NCBI GenBank assembly: GCA_028283625.1 | Contig: JAPWKG010000007.1 | Span: 62,001 to 126,000 of the forward strand | Reading direction: 5' to 3' | DNA: 64,000 nucleotides | DNA from: Acidobacteriaceae bacterium | GTDB lineage: Bacteria > Acidobacteriota > Terriglobia > Terriglobales > Acidobacteriaceae | In this document: positions 33,568-42,227 of the stretch, piece after piece | Position numbering within the stretch: position 1 is the first letter of the stretch | How the letters are laid out: each line of letters opens with the position of its first letter | Translations under genes and position numbers: made by a program | The notes under the pieces: generated by a model | What the model was told of the DNA's origin: nothing | Database searches by the model: none | The model's input: the letters and a program-made list of their open reading frames with translations, nothing else

Positions 33568-34257
33568 TCAGGCCCCGGTGAGCTCTGTGGAGAGGGCGCT
33601 GAAGCGAGACTCCAGGGTGGCTAAGCTGGTTTCGAGCGTTTGGAGCCGTTCGGTGAGCGTTTGAAGCTGGGCTTCCTGCTCCTGGACGCGGGCTTCGAGA
33701 GCGGTGGTGCGTTCGTCCTGAACCGGGGCTGCGGCAAGGTGCGCGGGGCTGGCCGCAGCGGCGGTATCGACGGGGCCGCTGAGCAGATGAGCCCAGCGGG
33801 CTTCACGAGCGCCGGGTTGGCGGCCAAGCAGCAGGACAAGCGGCTGCTCGCGGGCGGCTAAACGGGAGAGGACGTCGGTAACAGCGTTGGTGTCGTCAAA
33901 ACTGTAGAGCCGTTCGGAGCGAGCCCGTAGCTCGGCCGGGGTTTGGGCGCCCCGGAGTAGCAGCAGACCGATGACGGCGATCTCGGGACGGCGGAGGTCG
34001 AGCTTGTGGTAGGCGAGGTGCTCAAACTTGGTGGCGCGCGAGTCATGGATGACGCGCACAAGTCCTATGTTTTCAAGCTCAAAGAGAGCTCCGCGGACCT
34101 CCGGCTCGGCCAGTTCCATGACCGGCTCACGGCTGGATTTCTGGTTGCAGGCGTTGATGAGGGCGTTGAGGCTGAGCGGATAGTACTCCGGCGTGGTGAT
34201 CTCTTTTTCGATCAGAGAGCCGAGCACGCGGGCTTCGACGGGGCTGAGGTTGAGCAT
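33568..34257 (-). CDS. YceH/DUF480 family protein
   Basis: 229 residues. Two winged-helix-like modules make up DUF480: 'LSPVEARVLGSLIEKEITTPEYYPLSLNALINACNQKSSREPVM', then 'RPEIAVIGLLLLRGAQTPAELRARSERLYSFDD' and 'PLVLLLGRQPGAREARWAHLL'. The last ~60 residues, after an Ala-rich linker, are a coiled coil with repeated LQTLTERLQTLETSLATLE. It is probably a DNA- or RNA-associated regulatory protein; the role is not established. Convergent with zapA and divergent from iscU. Confidence 0.85.
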   Translation of the reverse strand: MLNLSPVEARVLGSLIEKEITTPEYYPLSLNALINACNQKSSREPVMELAEPEVRGALFELENIGLVRVIHDSRATKFEHLAYHKLDLRRPEIAVIGLLLLRGAQTPAELRARSERLYSFDDTNAVTDVLSRLAAREQPLVLLLGRQPGAREARWAHLLSGPVDTAAAASPAHLAAAPVQDERTTALEARVQEQEAQLQTLTERLQTLETSLATLESRFSALSTELTGA

Positions 34258-34350
34258 CGACCTTATCGTACGCGTTGGCGGAGGGGAACAATTCCGCTTT
34301 TCGCACCCAAATGCTCCGCGTTATCATCTAAGGAAGCGAGGTATTCCCCC

Positions 34351-34770
34351 ATGGCATATAGCGATAAGGTCGTTGACCACTACGAGAACCCCCGCAACGT
34401 GGGCACGCTGGACAAGAACTCCACTGAGGTGGGTACTGGACTTGTTGGCGCGCCGGAGTGCGGCGACGTGATGCGCCTGCAGATCAAGGTGAATCCCGAG
34501 ACGCAGGTAATCGAAGATGCAAAGTTTAAGACTTTTGGCTGCGGCTCGGCCATTGCGAGCTCATCGCTCGCAACCGAGTGGGTCAAGGGTAAGACGGTGG
34601 CCGAGGCTCTCGAGATCTCGAACACCGATATCGTGAAGGAGCTGGCACTTCCTCCGGTGAAGATTCACTGCTCGGTACTCGCAGAAGATGCGATCCGTGC
34701 AGCGATCGGTGACTGGAAGAAGAAGAACGGCGTGGCTGAAGAGGCCGGCGCTGCTGTTGCCGCTCACTAA
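34351..34770 (+). CDS. iscU: Iron-sulfur cluster assembly scaffold IscU
   Basis: 139 residues from the ATG at 34351. The open frame extends upstream, but only this start gives 'MAYSDKVVDHYENPRNVGTLD', the IscU N-terminus. The three cluster ligands and the lysine-aspartate context are present: 'GAPECGDVMRLQI', 'FKTFGCGSAIASSSL' and 'PPVKIHCSVLAEDAI' (His-Cys). The HscA-recognition segment LPPVK is retained. It holds nascent [2Fe-2S] clusters. The desulfurase IscS is not adjacent and not in the window; HscA/HscB/Fdx are 24 kb away. Divergent from the DUF480 gene. Confidence 0.94.
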   Translation: MAYSDKVVDHYENPRNVGTLDKNSTEVGTGLVGAPECGDVMRLQIKVNPETQVIEDAKFKTFGCGSAIASSSLATEWVKGKTVAEALEISNTDIVKELALPPVKIHCSVLAEDAIRAAIGDWKKKNGVAEEAGAAVAAH

Positions 34771-34840
34771 GCGAACGTAAGTATCGGAGGCCGGCGGCGC
34801 GTGAAGCTGCCGGCCTTTGTACATCTGCCGAGGAGCAGTC

Positions 34841-35035
34841 GTGACGAGAAAACATGTTTTGCAGGTTGGCCTGGCTTATGTAGCGATGTATCTGGCCTTT
34901 CAGCTCCTGCTGCACTGGAATGCGCTCCGTCTGGCTCCGCGCGCAACCCTGATCCAGGCGATTGTGGGCGCGTTAATCAGCGTCTGCCTTTTCCTGCCGC
35001 TGTACATCTGGTTGAACCACCGCAAGAAAGCGTAA
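34841..35035 (+). CDS. Small two-segment membrane protein
   Basis: 64 residues from a GTG with AGGAG 5 bases upstream. Two hydrophobic stretches (VLQVGLAYVAMYLAFQLLLHW and IQAIVGALISVCLFLPLYIWL) suggest an inner-membrane hairpin with a basic tail (NHRKKA). It lies between iscU and iscA on the same strand, 70 and 18 bases from each, so it is probably co-transcribed. No family was recognised and no link with iron-sulfur assembly is known to me. Confidence 0.6.
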   Translation: MTRKHVLQVGLAYVAMYLAFQLLLHWNALRLAPRATLIQAIVGALISVCLFLPLYIWLNHRKKA

Positions 35036-35053
35036 GAAAGCTGAGGTATGGCT

Positions 35054-35551
35054 ATGAGCACCACTCTTCTGCAACCCGGAACCTCTGCCCCGAAGCCAGG
35101 AGCCTCGCTGGAGCAGCCGCAGAACCCGTTTGCGGGTATGACGCTGCTGACGGCCGAGGGACAGCAGCCACGTGCAAAGAACGCGGTTGAGATTACGAAG
35201 AACGCGCTCAAGCGTATTCGTATTGCGATGGCCAAGGAAGGCATCTCGCCCGAGGACGGCGGTCTGCGCCTGGGCATTACCGGCGGCGGATGCTCGGGCC
35301 TGAGCTACAACATTCGTTTCGACACACAGCCGCGCGAACGCGATAAGGTCTTCGTCTTCGGAGCAGGCGTGGAAACACCGAACGATCCGTCCGGCGCAAA
35401 GGCGGTCCGGATCTTTGTCGATCCGAAGAGCTATCTGTATCTGGCGGGAATGGTGCTGGATTTTGAAGAGACGCTGATGCGTCAGGGCTTCAACTTTATC
35501 AACCCGAACTCAAGCAAGAGCTGTGGTTGCGGATCGAGCTTTTCGGTGTAA
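35054..35551 (+). CDS. iscA: A-type iron-sulfur carrier protein (IscA/ErpA-like)
   Basis: 165 residues from the ATG at 35054, chosen because GAGG lies 7 bases upstream; the ATG at 35048 is too close. The last ~115 residues are a standard A-type carrier: 'VEITKNALKRIRIAM', 'GLRLGITGGGCSGLSYNI' and 'NFINPNSSKSCGCGSSFSV', supplying the three cysteines. The first ~50 residues (Ala/Pro/Gln-rich) are an unusual extension absent from typical 107-residue IscA. It passes clusters from IscU to apoproteins. Followed by a terminator. Confidence 0.9.
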   Translation: MSTTLLQPGTSAPKPGASLEQPQNPFAGMTLLTAEGQQPRAKNAVEITKNALKRIRIAMAKEGISPEDGGLRLGITGGGCSGLSYNIRFDTQPRERDKVFVFGAGVETPNDPSGAKAVRIFVDPKSYLYLAGMVLDFEETLMRQGFNFINPNSSKSCGCGSSFSV

Positions 35552-35570
35552 GCCGATTCTGGGATTGAGC

Positions 35571-35601
35571 ACAAAGCCTCCGCCAGTTGCGGAGGCTTTG
35601 T
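35571..35601. terminator. Terminator after iscA
   Basis: A perfect 13-bp stem (ACAAAGCCTCCGC at 35571-35583 with 35589-35601), loop CAGTT. Confidence 0.85.
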
Positions 35602-35696
35602 TGTCTCCATGAAAAGGCAGAGATGTTCAAAAAAGGTGTGAGCGGGTAAGCTCGACGAAAGACCCCGGTACAGCACACCCAACAAGAAAAGGACGT

Positions 35697-37328
35697 ATGG
35701 AATCGACGCATAGCACAGAGAATCTGCAGCTTCTTTCACTGTTTTTATTGGTGGCGGTGGCCTTGTTTGCCGGGCTGGCGCGCCGGCTGCGTGTGCCGTA
35801 TCCGATCCTGCTGGTTGTGGGCGGTTTGCTGCTGTCGCTGATTCCGCGAATGCCGCAGGTTCCTCTGAAGCCGGATCTTGTCTTCACGATCTTTCTGCCT
35901 CCGCTGCTCTACGCTGCGGCGTGGCAGACGAACTGGCGGGACTTCAAGCGGAATCTGCTGCCGATCTCGATGCTGGCGATCGGGCTGGTGGGTTTCACCG
36001 TGCTGGGTGTGGCGTTCTTTGCGGACAGGTTTATTCCTGAGCTGGACTTCCGCTCGGGTTTCTTGCTGGGCGCGGTGGTGGCGGCTACTGATGCGATTGC
36101 GGCGACTTCGATTGCAAGCTCGCTGGGGTTGGCCCCGCGCACGGTGGCGATTTTGAGCGGCGAGAGCCTGGTCAATGATGCGACCGCGCTGTTGGCCCTG
36201 GAATTAGGGCTGGCGCTTCTGCTGGGGCAGAAGGTGCCGACGGTTGGTGAAGGCGCCCTGCGTTTGCTTTGGCTGATGGCCGGCGGTGCTGGTTGCGGTC
36301 TGCTGCTGGGTAAGGTGGTTGTTGTGGTGGAGCGCTGGGTGGATGAGAGCGCGCTGGAGATGGTGCTCAGCCTGGTGGTGCCGTATGTGGCGTATCTTGC
36401 CGCGGAGCAGATGCATGCCTCTGGCGTGATCGCGGTGGTGGCCTGCGGACTGTATCTGAGCCGCAAGAGCGTGCAGTACCTGACGGCGCAGGCGCGGCTG
36501 GAGATCCTGGCTGGTTGGCATGCGTTGGACTTCATTCTGAACGGTGTTGTCTTCTTGCTGATCGGGCTGCAGCTGCGCGAGATTCTGCAAGGCATTCGCC
36601 ATGATTCCTTCGGCACACTGGTGGAGTACGCGGTCGGTTTTACGGCGTTACTCGTTGCATTACGGATGCTGTGGGTCTTTGCGGGTGGATGGGTTTCCTA
36701 TTGGATTCGCGAGTATGTGCTGAAGCACAAGTCGCCAACGCCTTCCAATAAAGACATCTTCATCATTGGCTGGGCGGGGATGCGCGGCGTGGTGGCACTG
36801 GCGGCTGCCTACAGTCTGCCTGCGAGCGAGGAGTTCCCGCAGCGCAACCTGATCATCTTCCTGACCTTTGCGGTGATTCTGATTACGCTGGTGGGACAGG
36901 GGCTTTCCTTGCCTGCGTTAATTCGCAAGCTGAAGCTGAGTGGAGACCGGGAAGGCGAGCTGGAAGAGCTGGACGCGCGGTGCCGTCTGCTCTCTGCGGC
37001 GATTCGTGAGCTTGGCGCGCGGATGGAGACGGCAGGTGAGACCGAGCAGCACGATCTGGAGGATGTGCTGCATCGTTATGAGCACCGGCGCGAGGCGCTG
37101 AATGCGCGGCAACGTCACTTGCGCAGCACGGAGCCGCTGGAGGCAGATGACGAGGATCTGCGCCATGCGTGGCGTGCGCAGCTGGCGCGGGAAACGGTTG
37201 CCATTGAGCGTGCGGAGCTATTGAAGCTGCGCAACGAAGGCTGGGTGGGAGACGATGTGCTGCGCGTGTTACAGCGCGAGCTCGATCTTTCCGAAACGCG
37301 TTATGCGAACCGCGAGTTTCGCGCATGA
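35697..37328 (+). CDS. CPA1-type Na+/H+ antiporter
   Basis: 543 residues. About 12 membrane segments cover the first ~410 residues, with 'RRLRVPYPILLVVGGLLLSLIP', 'TIFLPPLLYAAAWQTNW', the transport site 'LLGAVVAATDAIAATSI' and 'LSGESLVNDATALLALELG', and 'GWAGMRGVVALAAAYSLP'. These are NhaP/NHE-family signatures with the ion-binding Asp pair region TDAIAA and the ND of VNDATA. A ~130-residue cytoplasmic C-terminal tail is rich in Arg and Glu and mostly helical, probably regulatory. It exchanges Na+ or K+ for protons across the inner membrane. Monocistronic, with a terminator overlapping the stop. Confidence 0.9.
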   Translation: MESTHSTENLQLLSLFLLVAVALFAGLARRLRVPYPILLVVGGLLLSLIPRMPQVPLKPDLVFTIFLPPLLYAAAWQTNWRDFKRNLLPISMLAIGLVGFTVLGVAFFADRFIPELDFRSGFLLGAVVAATDAIAATSIASSLGLAPRTVAILSGESLVNDATALLALELGLALLLGQKVPTVGEGALRLLWLMAGGAGCGLLLGKVVVVVERWVDESALEMVLSLVVPYVAYLAAEQMHASGVIAVVACGLYLSRKSVQYLTAQARLEILAGWHALDFILNGVVFLLIGLQLREILQGIRHDSFGTLVEYAVGFTALLVALRMLWVFAGGWVSYWIREYVLKHKSPTPSNKDIFIIGWAGMRGVVALAAAYSLPASEEFPQRNLIIFLTFAVILITLVGQGLSLPALIRKLKLSGDREGELEELDARCRLLSAAIRELGARMETAGETEQHDLEDVLHRYEHRREALNARQRHLRSTEPLEADDEDLRHAWRAQLARETVAIERAELLKLRNEGWVGDDVLRVLQRELDLSETRYANREFRA

Positions 37329-37367
37329 AAAAGAAGCGCGGTGGAGGCGCCGCGCTTCTTTTTCATG
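37324..37367. terminator. Terminator overlapping the antiporter stop codon
   Basis: An 18-bp perfect stem (CATGAAAAAGAAGCGCGG at 37324-37341 with 37350-37367); the TGA stop at 37326-37328 lies inside the left arm. Confidence 0.82.
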
Positions 37368-37389
37368 CCCACGTTTCATGCCCACGTTT
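37364..37389. repeat. Exact tandem duplication of a 13-bp unit
   Basis: CATGCCCACGTTT occurs twice back to back (37364-37376, 37377-37389) directly after the antiporter terminator. Confidence 0.9.
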
Positions 37390-37398
37390 GATGTGGGC

Positions 37399-38112
37399 TT
37401 AATGCTTTGCCGTGTGCGTGTTGGTGGGAGTTGCCGCAGCCTGCGGGGCGATGATCATATTCGACACCTTGATGTGGTACATGGAGGCAAGCTGCTGCTT
37501 GTAGGCGGCCATGGGAGGCAGCATCTCCTTGTCGCGACGCTTGTCGAGGTTCGCAGGATCTTCAACGGCAACCATCATGGCTTCGCCATCGATGAACTTG
37601 AACTGCGTACCGTAGCGTTGCGGCTTGCCAGCGGCAACGAGCTCTTTATCGACCACGAGCGCTACCTGTGAGCCATCGATCTTTCCCTCATTTGCGAGCG
37701 TCTCAAGCGAGGGCAGCAGGGAACGCTGCCAAGCGTGGTCCGGCGAGTGAATGAGGATGAGCATGGCACTCTGGGAGGCCTCGAAGCCAACGAGGTGGAA
37801 GGTGGGCCAGCCATCGCTGGCTACGATCTCCTTGAGCTGTGCGGTGAGCTTGGCATCCAGCTCGGAAAGCTCATGCGCATCGGTGGTGTGGCTGCTAGTA
37901 GCCTCTTTTGTGTTCTTGAAGCGAGCATCCTGATCCTGCTTGCCCATCTCCAGCAACTCGGCGCGCAGGGTAGGATTTGTGCCGTTACCGTTGGCTTTGA
38001 CCGCGGCCTCCATGCGATCGTTCAGGCGCTTTTCCCAGTCGCCTTCCTGCGCGTGAAGTGAGAGCGCGAAGACGGAGAGAACGATGGCTGCGGTGAGGTG
38101 GATGCTCTTCAT
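37399..38112 (-). CDS. Secreted DUF6624-like protein
   Basis: 237 residues. A signal peptide (MKSIHLTAAIVLSVFALSLHA/Q) is followed by a mostly helical domain with 'LRAELLEMGKQDQDARFK', 'IVASDGWPTFHLVGFEASQSAMLILIHSPDHAWQRSLLPSLE' and 'LVVDKELVAAGKPQRYGTQFKF', the pattern of the DUF6624 family. Function unknown; localisation periplasmic. Its ATG directly follows the TAA of the upstream ABC-F gene, with no gap, so the two are co-translated or at least co-transcribed. Confidence 0.75.
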   Translation of the reverse strand: MKSIHLTAAIVLSVFALSLHAQEGDWEKRLNDRMEAAVKANGNGTNPTLRAELLEMGKQDQDARFKNTKEATSSHTTDAHELSELDAKLTAQLKEIVASDGWPTFHLVGFEASQSAMLILIHSPDHAWQRSLLPSLETLANEGKIDGSQVALVVDKELVAAGKPQRYGTQFKFIDGEAMMVAVEDPANLDKRRDKEMLPPMAAYKQQLASMYHIKVSNMIIAPQAAATPTNTHTAKH

Positions 38113-40215
38113 TTAGGCGCTCTGCTCTTCCAGTTGCTGTGCGAGGGTCTCCCACTCGGAGGTTTTGGTCATCAGCTCTGCAGTAAGAGCCGCGATTTCG
38201 CTGGCAAGCTTATGGGCTGCGTCAGCGCTGGTGAAGACGGCTTGCTGTTGTTCCGCTGCTTTGATGCGGGCTTCAAGCTCGCTCAACTGGTCTTCAAGCG
38301 CCGCGATCTTGTCTTCAAGCTGCTTGAGCTTGATGGGGTTCAGGCGTTTGACCGCGGGCTTCGGCGGGGCAGCTGTGACGGCAGCCAGCGAGCCGGTGAT
38401 CTCGTGCGTGGAAGGATACGCGACCTCGTCAGCGCTTTCCACAGCCGAGGAAGAAAGCCCGGGCTTCTTCGCTTCCGGTTGTGCGGAGCCAACCTGCTTG
38501 ACCGGCTTCAACATGCCGGTTGCGGAGTCGATCCTGGCACCGGATTGTGCGTCGGTGGCCAGCTGCTTGCTGGCCTCGGCGGAGTTGGTGGGGATGCCGC
38601 CGGCCTTGCGGAAGAGGTAGTCCTCATAGTTGCCGGGGTAAATGTGCAGGCGCTTGTCTTCGACTTCAAAGACGCGCGTAGCAAGCGCATCGATGAAGTA
38701 GCGGTCATGCGAGACGAAGATGACGGTTCCGGTGAAGTCGCGAATGGCTTCGAGCAGAACATCTTTGGCGCGGAGGTCGAGATGGTTGGTTGGCTCGTCG
38801 AGCAGCAGCAGGTTGGCCGGGCTGACGAGCATCTTGGCCATAGCGTAACGATTGCGTTCACCGCCGGAGAGCACGCCGAGCTTCTTGAAGACGTCGTCGC
38901 CGGAGAACATGAAGCAGCCGAGCAGGGAGCGCAGGGTGACGACATCGACGCGCGGGTTGGAGCCGGTAATGTCTGAGAGCATCTCGGCGTTGCCGTCGAG
39001 CACCTTGTACTGATCCTGCGCGAAGTAGTCTGGCAGCACGTTGTGGCCGTGCTTAATGGTGCCTGCGGTTGGTTTGTCGAAGCCCGCGAGCAGGCGCATC
39101 AGTGTGGACTTGCCGGCGCCGTTCATACCGACGAGCGCGATGCGGTCGCCGCGCTCGACGGTGAAGTCCAGGCCTGCGAGAACGTGCTTGATGCCACCGT
39201 CGGGGGTGGGGTAATCCTTGACCAGGCCATTGACCTCAAGCACGGTGCGCCCGGAGGCCGGAGGCTGCGGGAAGCTGAAGTGGATGGTGGCTTCCTCTTC
39301 CGGAATCTCGATGCGCTCGATCTTTTCAAGCTCCTTGATGCGCGACTGTACCTGCTTGGCCTTGGTGGCCTGCGCGCGGAAGCGGTTGATGAAGGCCTCA
39401 AGCGCGTCGATGCGATCCTTCTGGTTCTTGTAGGCGGCGATGAGCTGCGTCTTGCGTTCTTCCTTCAGCACAAGATACTTGTCGTAGTTGCCGTGGTAGA
39501 CGTGCATCCGCTTGTTCCAGACTTCGACCGTCTTCTTGATGACGGCGTTGAGGAAGTAGCGATCGTGCGAGATGAGAATGAACGCGTTCTCGTAGGTGTT
39601 GAGGTACTCCTCAAGCCAGTTGCGGCTTTCGAGATCGAGATGATTGGTCGGCTCATCCAGAAGGAGCAAAGAGGGTTTTTGCAGCAGCAGCTTGGCGAGC
39701 GCGATGCGCATCTGCCAACCGCCGGAGAACTCCTCGGTTTTGCGTTCCCAGTCTTCTTTACTGAAGCCAAGTCCCTGCAGCACGGCGCCCACCTGCGCGT
39801 CGAGCGTGTAGATGTCGTGGGCATGGAGGTGATCGGCGATCTCCGAGTAGCGGTCGGCGGCGGTCTCGTACTCCTTGCTTTTAGGGTCAGCGGTGGAGAG
39901 CACGTGGGTGATCTGCTCGGCCTCTTTCTCCATGTTGCGGAGCTCGTCGAAGACCGAGAGGCACTCCTCGAAGACGGTTTTGCCGACGAGGGCGAGCCCG
40001 TCCTGAGGCAGGTACCCGATGGTCATGCCTTTGACGAGCGTGCGCTGGCCGTAGTCGAGACCTTCGACCCCGGCGATGATTTTAAGGAGCGTGGACTTGC
40101 CGGTGCCGTTTCCGCCGACGAGGCCGGTGCGCTCGTTGGGGGTAATCAGCCAATTGGCGTCCTGGAATAAAAGCTTGTGGCCGAATCGTTTGCCGGCGCC
40201 TGAAAGTTGCAGCAT
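38113..40215 (-). CDS. ABC-F family ATPase (Uup/EttA-like)
   Basis: 700 residues without membrane segments. Two ATPase domains carry Walker A 'GLVGGNGTGKSTLLK' and 'ALVGMNGAGKSTLMR', signatures 'FSGGWQMRIALAKLL' and 'LSGGERNRYAMAKML', and Walker B 'LLLLDEPTNHLDL' (both). The interdomain linker is the charged helical pair typical of ABC-F (about 245-305), with an 'INRFRAQATKAKQVQSR' motif. A C-terminal extension of ~140 residues consists of an Ala/Ser-rich linker and a coiled coil (KLKQLEDKIAALEDQLSELEARI), as in Uup. The family acts on stalled ribosomes; antibiotic protection cannot be told from sequence. Cotranscribed with the DUF6624 gene. Confidence 0.92.
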   Translation of the reverse strand: MLQLSGAGKRFGHKLLFQDANWLITPNERTGLVGGNGTGKSTLLKIIAGVEGLDYGQRTLVKGMTIGYLPQDGLALVGKTVFEECLSVFDELRNMEKEAEQITHVLSTADPKSKEYETAADRYSEIADHLHAHDIYTLDAQVGAVLQGLGFSKEDWERKTEEFSGGWQMRIALAKLLLQKPSLLLLDEPTNHLDLESRNWLEEYLNTYENAFILISHDRYFLNAVIKKTVEVWNKRMHVYHGNYDKYLVLKEERKTQLIAAYKNQKDRIDALEAFINRFRAQATKAKQVQSRIKELEKIERIEIPEEEATIHFSFPQPPASGRTVLEVNGLVKDYPTPDGGIKHVLAGLDFTVERGDRIALVGMNGAGKSTLMRLLAGFDKPTAGTIKHGHNVLPDYFAQDQYKVLDGNAEMLSDITGSNPRVDVVTLRSLLGCFMFSGDDVFKKLGVLSGGERNRYAMAKMLVSPANLLLLDEPTNHLDLRAKDVLLEAIRDFTGTVIFVSHDRYFIDALATRVFEVEDKRLHIYPGNYEDYLFRKAGGIPTNSAEASKQLATDAQSGARIDSATGMLKPVKQVGSAQPEAKKPGLSSSAVESADEVAYPSTHEITGSLAAVTAAPPKPAVKRLNPIKLKQLEDKIAALEDQLSELEARIKAAEQQQAVFTSADAAHKLASEIAALTAELMTKTSEWETLAQQLEEQSA

Positions 40216-40292
40216 CGGCTTCTATTTTCGCACTTTGGTGTGCAAGCTCAGCGAACCACTATGGTCGATTTCCGCATCCTACGAGGACTGTA

Positions 40293-42176
40293 GTGCAGGA
40301 GTACGAGAACGTGAACGCAGAAAGCGCCGCCGTAAACGTGCAGGGAGAGAATGGGAAGCCGGGAAAGCCGTGGTGGAAACGGCGCTGGTTCAAGATCACG
40401 GTCTCCGTGGTGGGGGTGGCGCTGCTGGCGCTGCTGCTCGCCGGTGAGTACGTTTTGCATCACCTCTCGCCCATCGTGCATAAGAAAGTCGTCGAGGCGC
40501 TGTCGAAGCACTTTCATGCGCCGGTGCAGCTGGACAGGCTGGAAATCTCTCTGCTGCGCGGCGTCGAGGTAGACGGCGGCGGATTGCGCATCCCCTATGA
40601 GGGGCCTGTGGACCCGGGGGTACCGGGAAAGCCGCATACGCTGATTGAGGTGCAAAGCTTCCATTTCCGGTCTTCGTGGAGCGCGTTACTGCGCCCCGAG
40701 ACGCACCTGGATGTGATCTATCTCTCGGGCCTGACGGTGGATCTGCCGCCGGGCGACGAGAAGAAGCGAGCTTTTGGCGACAGGCCGGGAGAGGACGGTG
40801 GCGCCTCCGGCAAGGACCAAGGGAAGCCCTCTGCTCCGGCGTTCGTCGTGGATGAGGTGCGTTGCGAAAACGTACGGCTGATTATCGAAAACAGCCATCC
40901 GGAGAAAGAGCCGAAGGAGTGGGATATCGACCATCTGGTGATGAACCATTTCTCGCCGGATCAGGCGATGGAGTACGAAGCGAATCTGACGAACCCGATC
41001 CCCAAGGGAGAGATTCATTCGACGGGCCACTTCGGGCCGTGGAATGTAGACGATCCGCGCAGCACGTCCTTGGACGGCGAGTATACGTTCCGGAACGCGG
41101 ACATGAATACGATCAAGGGCATTGGCGGCACGCTGAACTCGGTGGGCAGCTTCAACGGGGTGCTGGACCACATCGTGGTGGATGGAGAGACTGATACGCC
41201 GAACTTCTCGCTGGATATCAGCGATCATCCCGTGCCGCTGCATACCAAGTTCCACGCGTTTGTGGATGGAACGACGGGCGATACGGATCTGGAGCCGGTG
41301 GATGCGCTGCTGGGGAGGACGCACATTGTCTGCCGCGGTACGGTGGTGAACCTGAAGGGCAAGGGGCATGACACGTGGCTGGACGCGGTGATTCTGAACG
41401 GCCGCATGGAGGACGTGCTGGAGCTGGGTATGAAGAGCCCAAAGCCCATGATGGTGGGCAGCCTGAACATGAAGGCGAAGATCCATGTTCCTCCTGGCAA
41501 GGTGCGTGTGGCCGAAAAGCTGGAGCTGAACGGCACGGTGGACGTGCAGCATGTGATTTTTACCAACCCAATGGTGCAGGACAAGATGGACGGGTTGAGC
41601 ATGCGGGCGCAGGGGAAGATGCACGAGATGGCTACGGCTGCCTCCAACGGAAGGCCGGACGTGGAGTCGCACATTACGTCGCTCTTCAACCTGAAGTCAG
41701 GCAAGATGAGCATGGAGAATGTGGTCTTTGAGATGCCGGGCGCGCATATCCGCATGGCGGGTGTGTATGAGATGAACGGCTCGGTGTATGACTTCAAGGG
41801 CATGGTGCGTACGGATGCGACGGCCTCGCAGATGGTGACAGGGTGGAAGTCGCTGATGCTCAAGCCGGTGGACCCGTTCCTGCAAAAGAACGGCGCCGGG
41901 GTGCAGCTGCCGATTGAGATTATGGGCGTGAAGAGCGACATGCACTTCAACCTTGCGTTCAAGCATGGTGAAGACTCTGCGGATCAGATACAGAAGGATC
42001 TGGAGCAGAAGCGAGCCGCCGGCGCGATCAATCTGCATCCGAAGCCGAAGAGCGCCGACGATAAGGCGAAACAGAAGCAGAAAGACGTGGAAAACTACCA
42101 GAAGATGAAGGCGCAGGCCGCTGAAGACCGGGCCGGCAAGAGCGGATCTTTGTCGACCGGTGCCTCGAAACAGTAA
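40293..42176 (+). CDS. AsmA-like inner-membrane/periplasmic protein
   Basis: 627 residues from a GTG. A short cytoplasmic N-terminus and basic segment (KPWWKRRWFK) precede one membrane helix (ITVSVVGVALLALLLAGEYVL). The rest is periplasmic, beginning 'VHKKVVEALSKHFHAPVQLDRLEISLLRGVEVDGGGLRI', the AsmA opening, with long beta-rich repeats and a C-terminal 'IEIMGVKSDMHFNLAF'. The last ~60 residues are Lys/Gln-rich. AsmA-like proteins form rod-like bridges for lipid transport between membranes; the exact cargo is unknown. Divergent from the ABC-F gene, followed by a small membrane protein gene. Confidence 0.72.
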   Translation: MQEYENVNAESAAVNVQGENGKPGKPWWKRRWFKITVSVVGVALLALLLAGEYVLHHLSPIVHKKVVEALSKHFHAPVQLDRLEISLLRGVEVDGGGLRIPYEGPVDPGVPGKPHTLIEVQSFHFRSSWSALLRPETHLDVIYLSGLTVDLPPGDEKKRAFGDRPGEDGGASGKDQGKPSAPAFVVDEVRCENVRLIIENSHPEKEPKEWDIDHLVMNHFSPDQAMEYEANLTNPIPKGEIHSTGHFGPWNVDDPRSTSLDGEYTFRNADMNTIKGIGGTLNSVGSFNGVLDHIVVDGETDTPNFSLDISDHPVPLHTKFHAFVDGTTGDTDLEPVDALLGRTHIVCRGTVVNLKGKGHDTWLDAVILNGRMEDVLELGMKSPKPMMVGSLNMKAKIHVPPGKVRVAEKLELNGTVDVQHVIFTNPMVQDKMDGLSMRAQGKMHEMATAASNGRPDVESHITSLFNLKSGKMSMENVVFEMPGAHIRMAGVYEMNGSVYDFKGMVRTDATASQMVTGWKSLMLKPVDPFLQKNGAGVQLPIEIMGVKSDMHFNLAFKHGEDSADQIQKDLEQKRAAGAINLHPKPKSADDKAKQKQKDVENYQKMKAQAAEDRAGKSGSLSTGASKQ

Positions 42177-42227
42177 CCGGTGCGGAGACAGGGGGTGGCG
42201 AGCCCTGCTACCGTGGATAGAGTGACG

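Noticed and set aside
39043-40170. 375-residue plus-strand open frame opposite the ABC-F gene
   Set aside because: Antisense to a complete ABC-F ATPase with both Walker sites; no motifs of its own.
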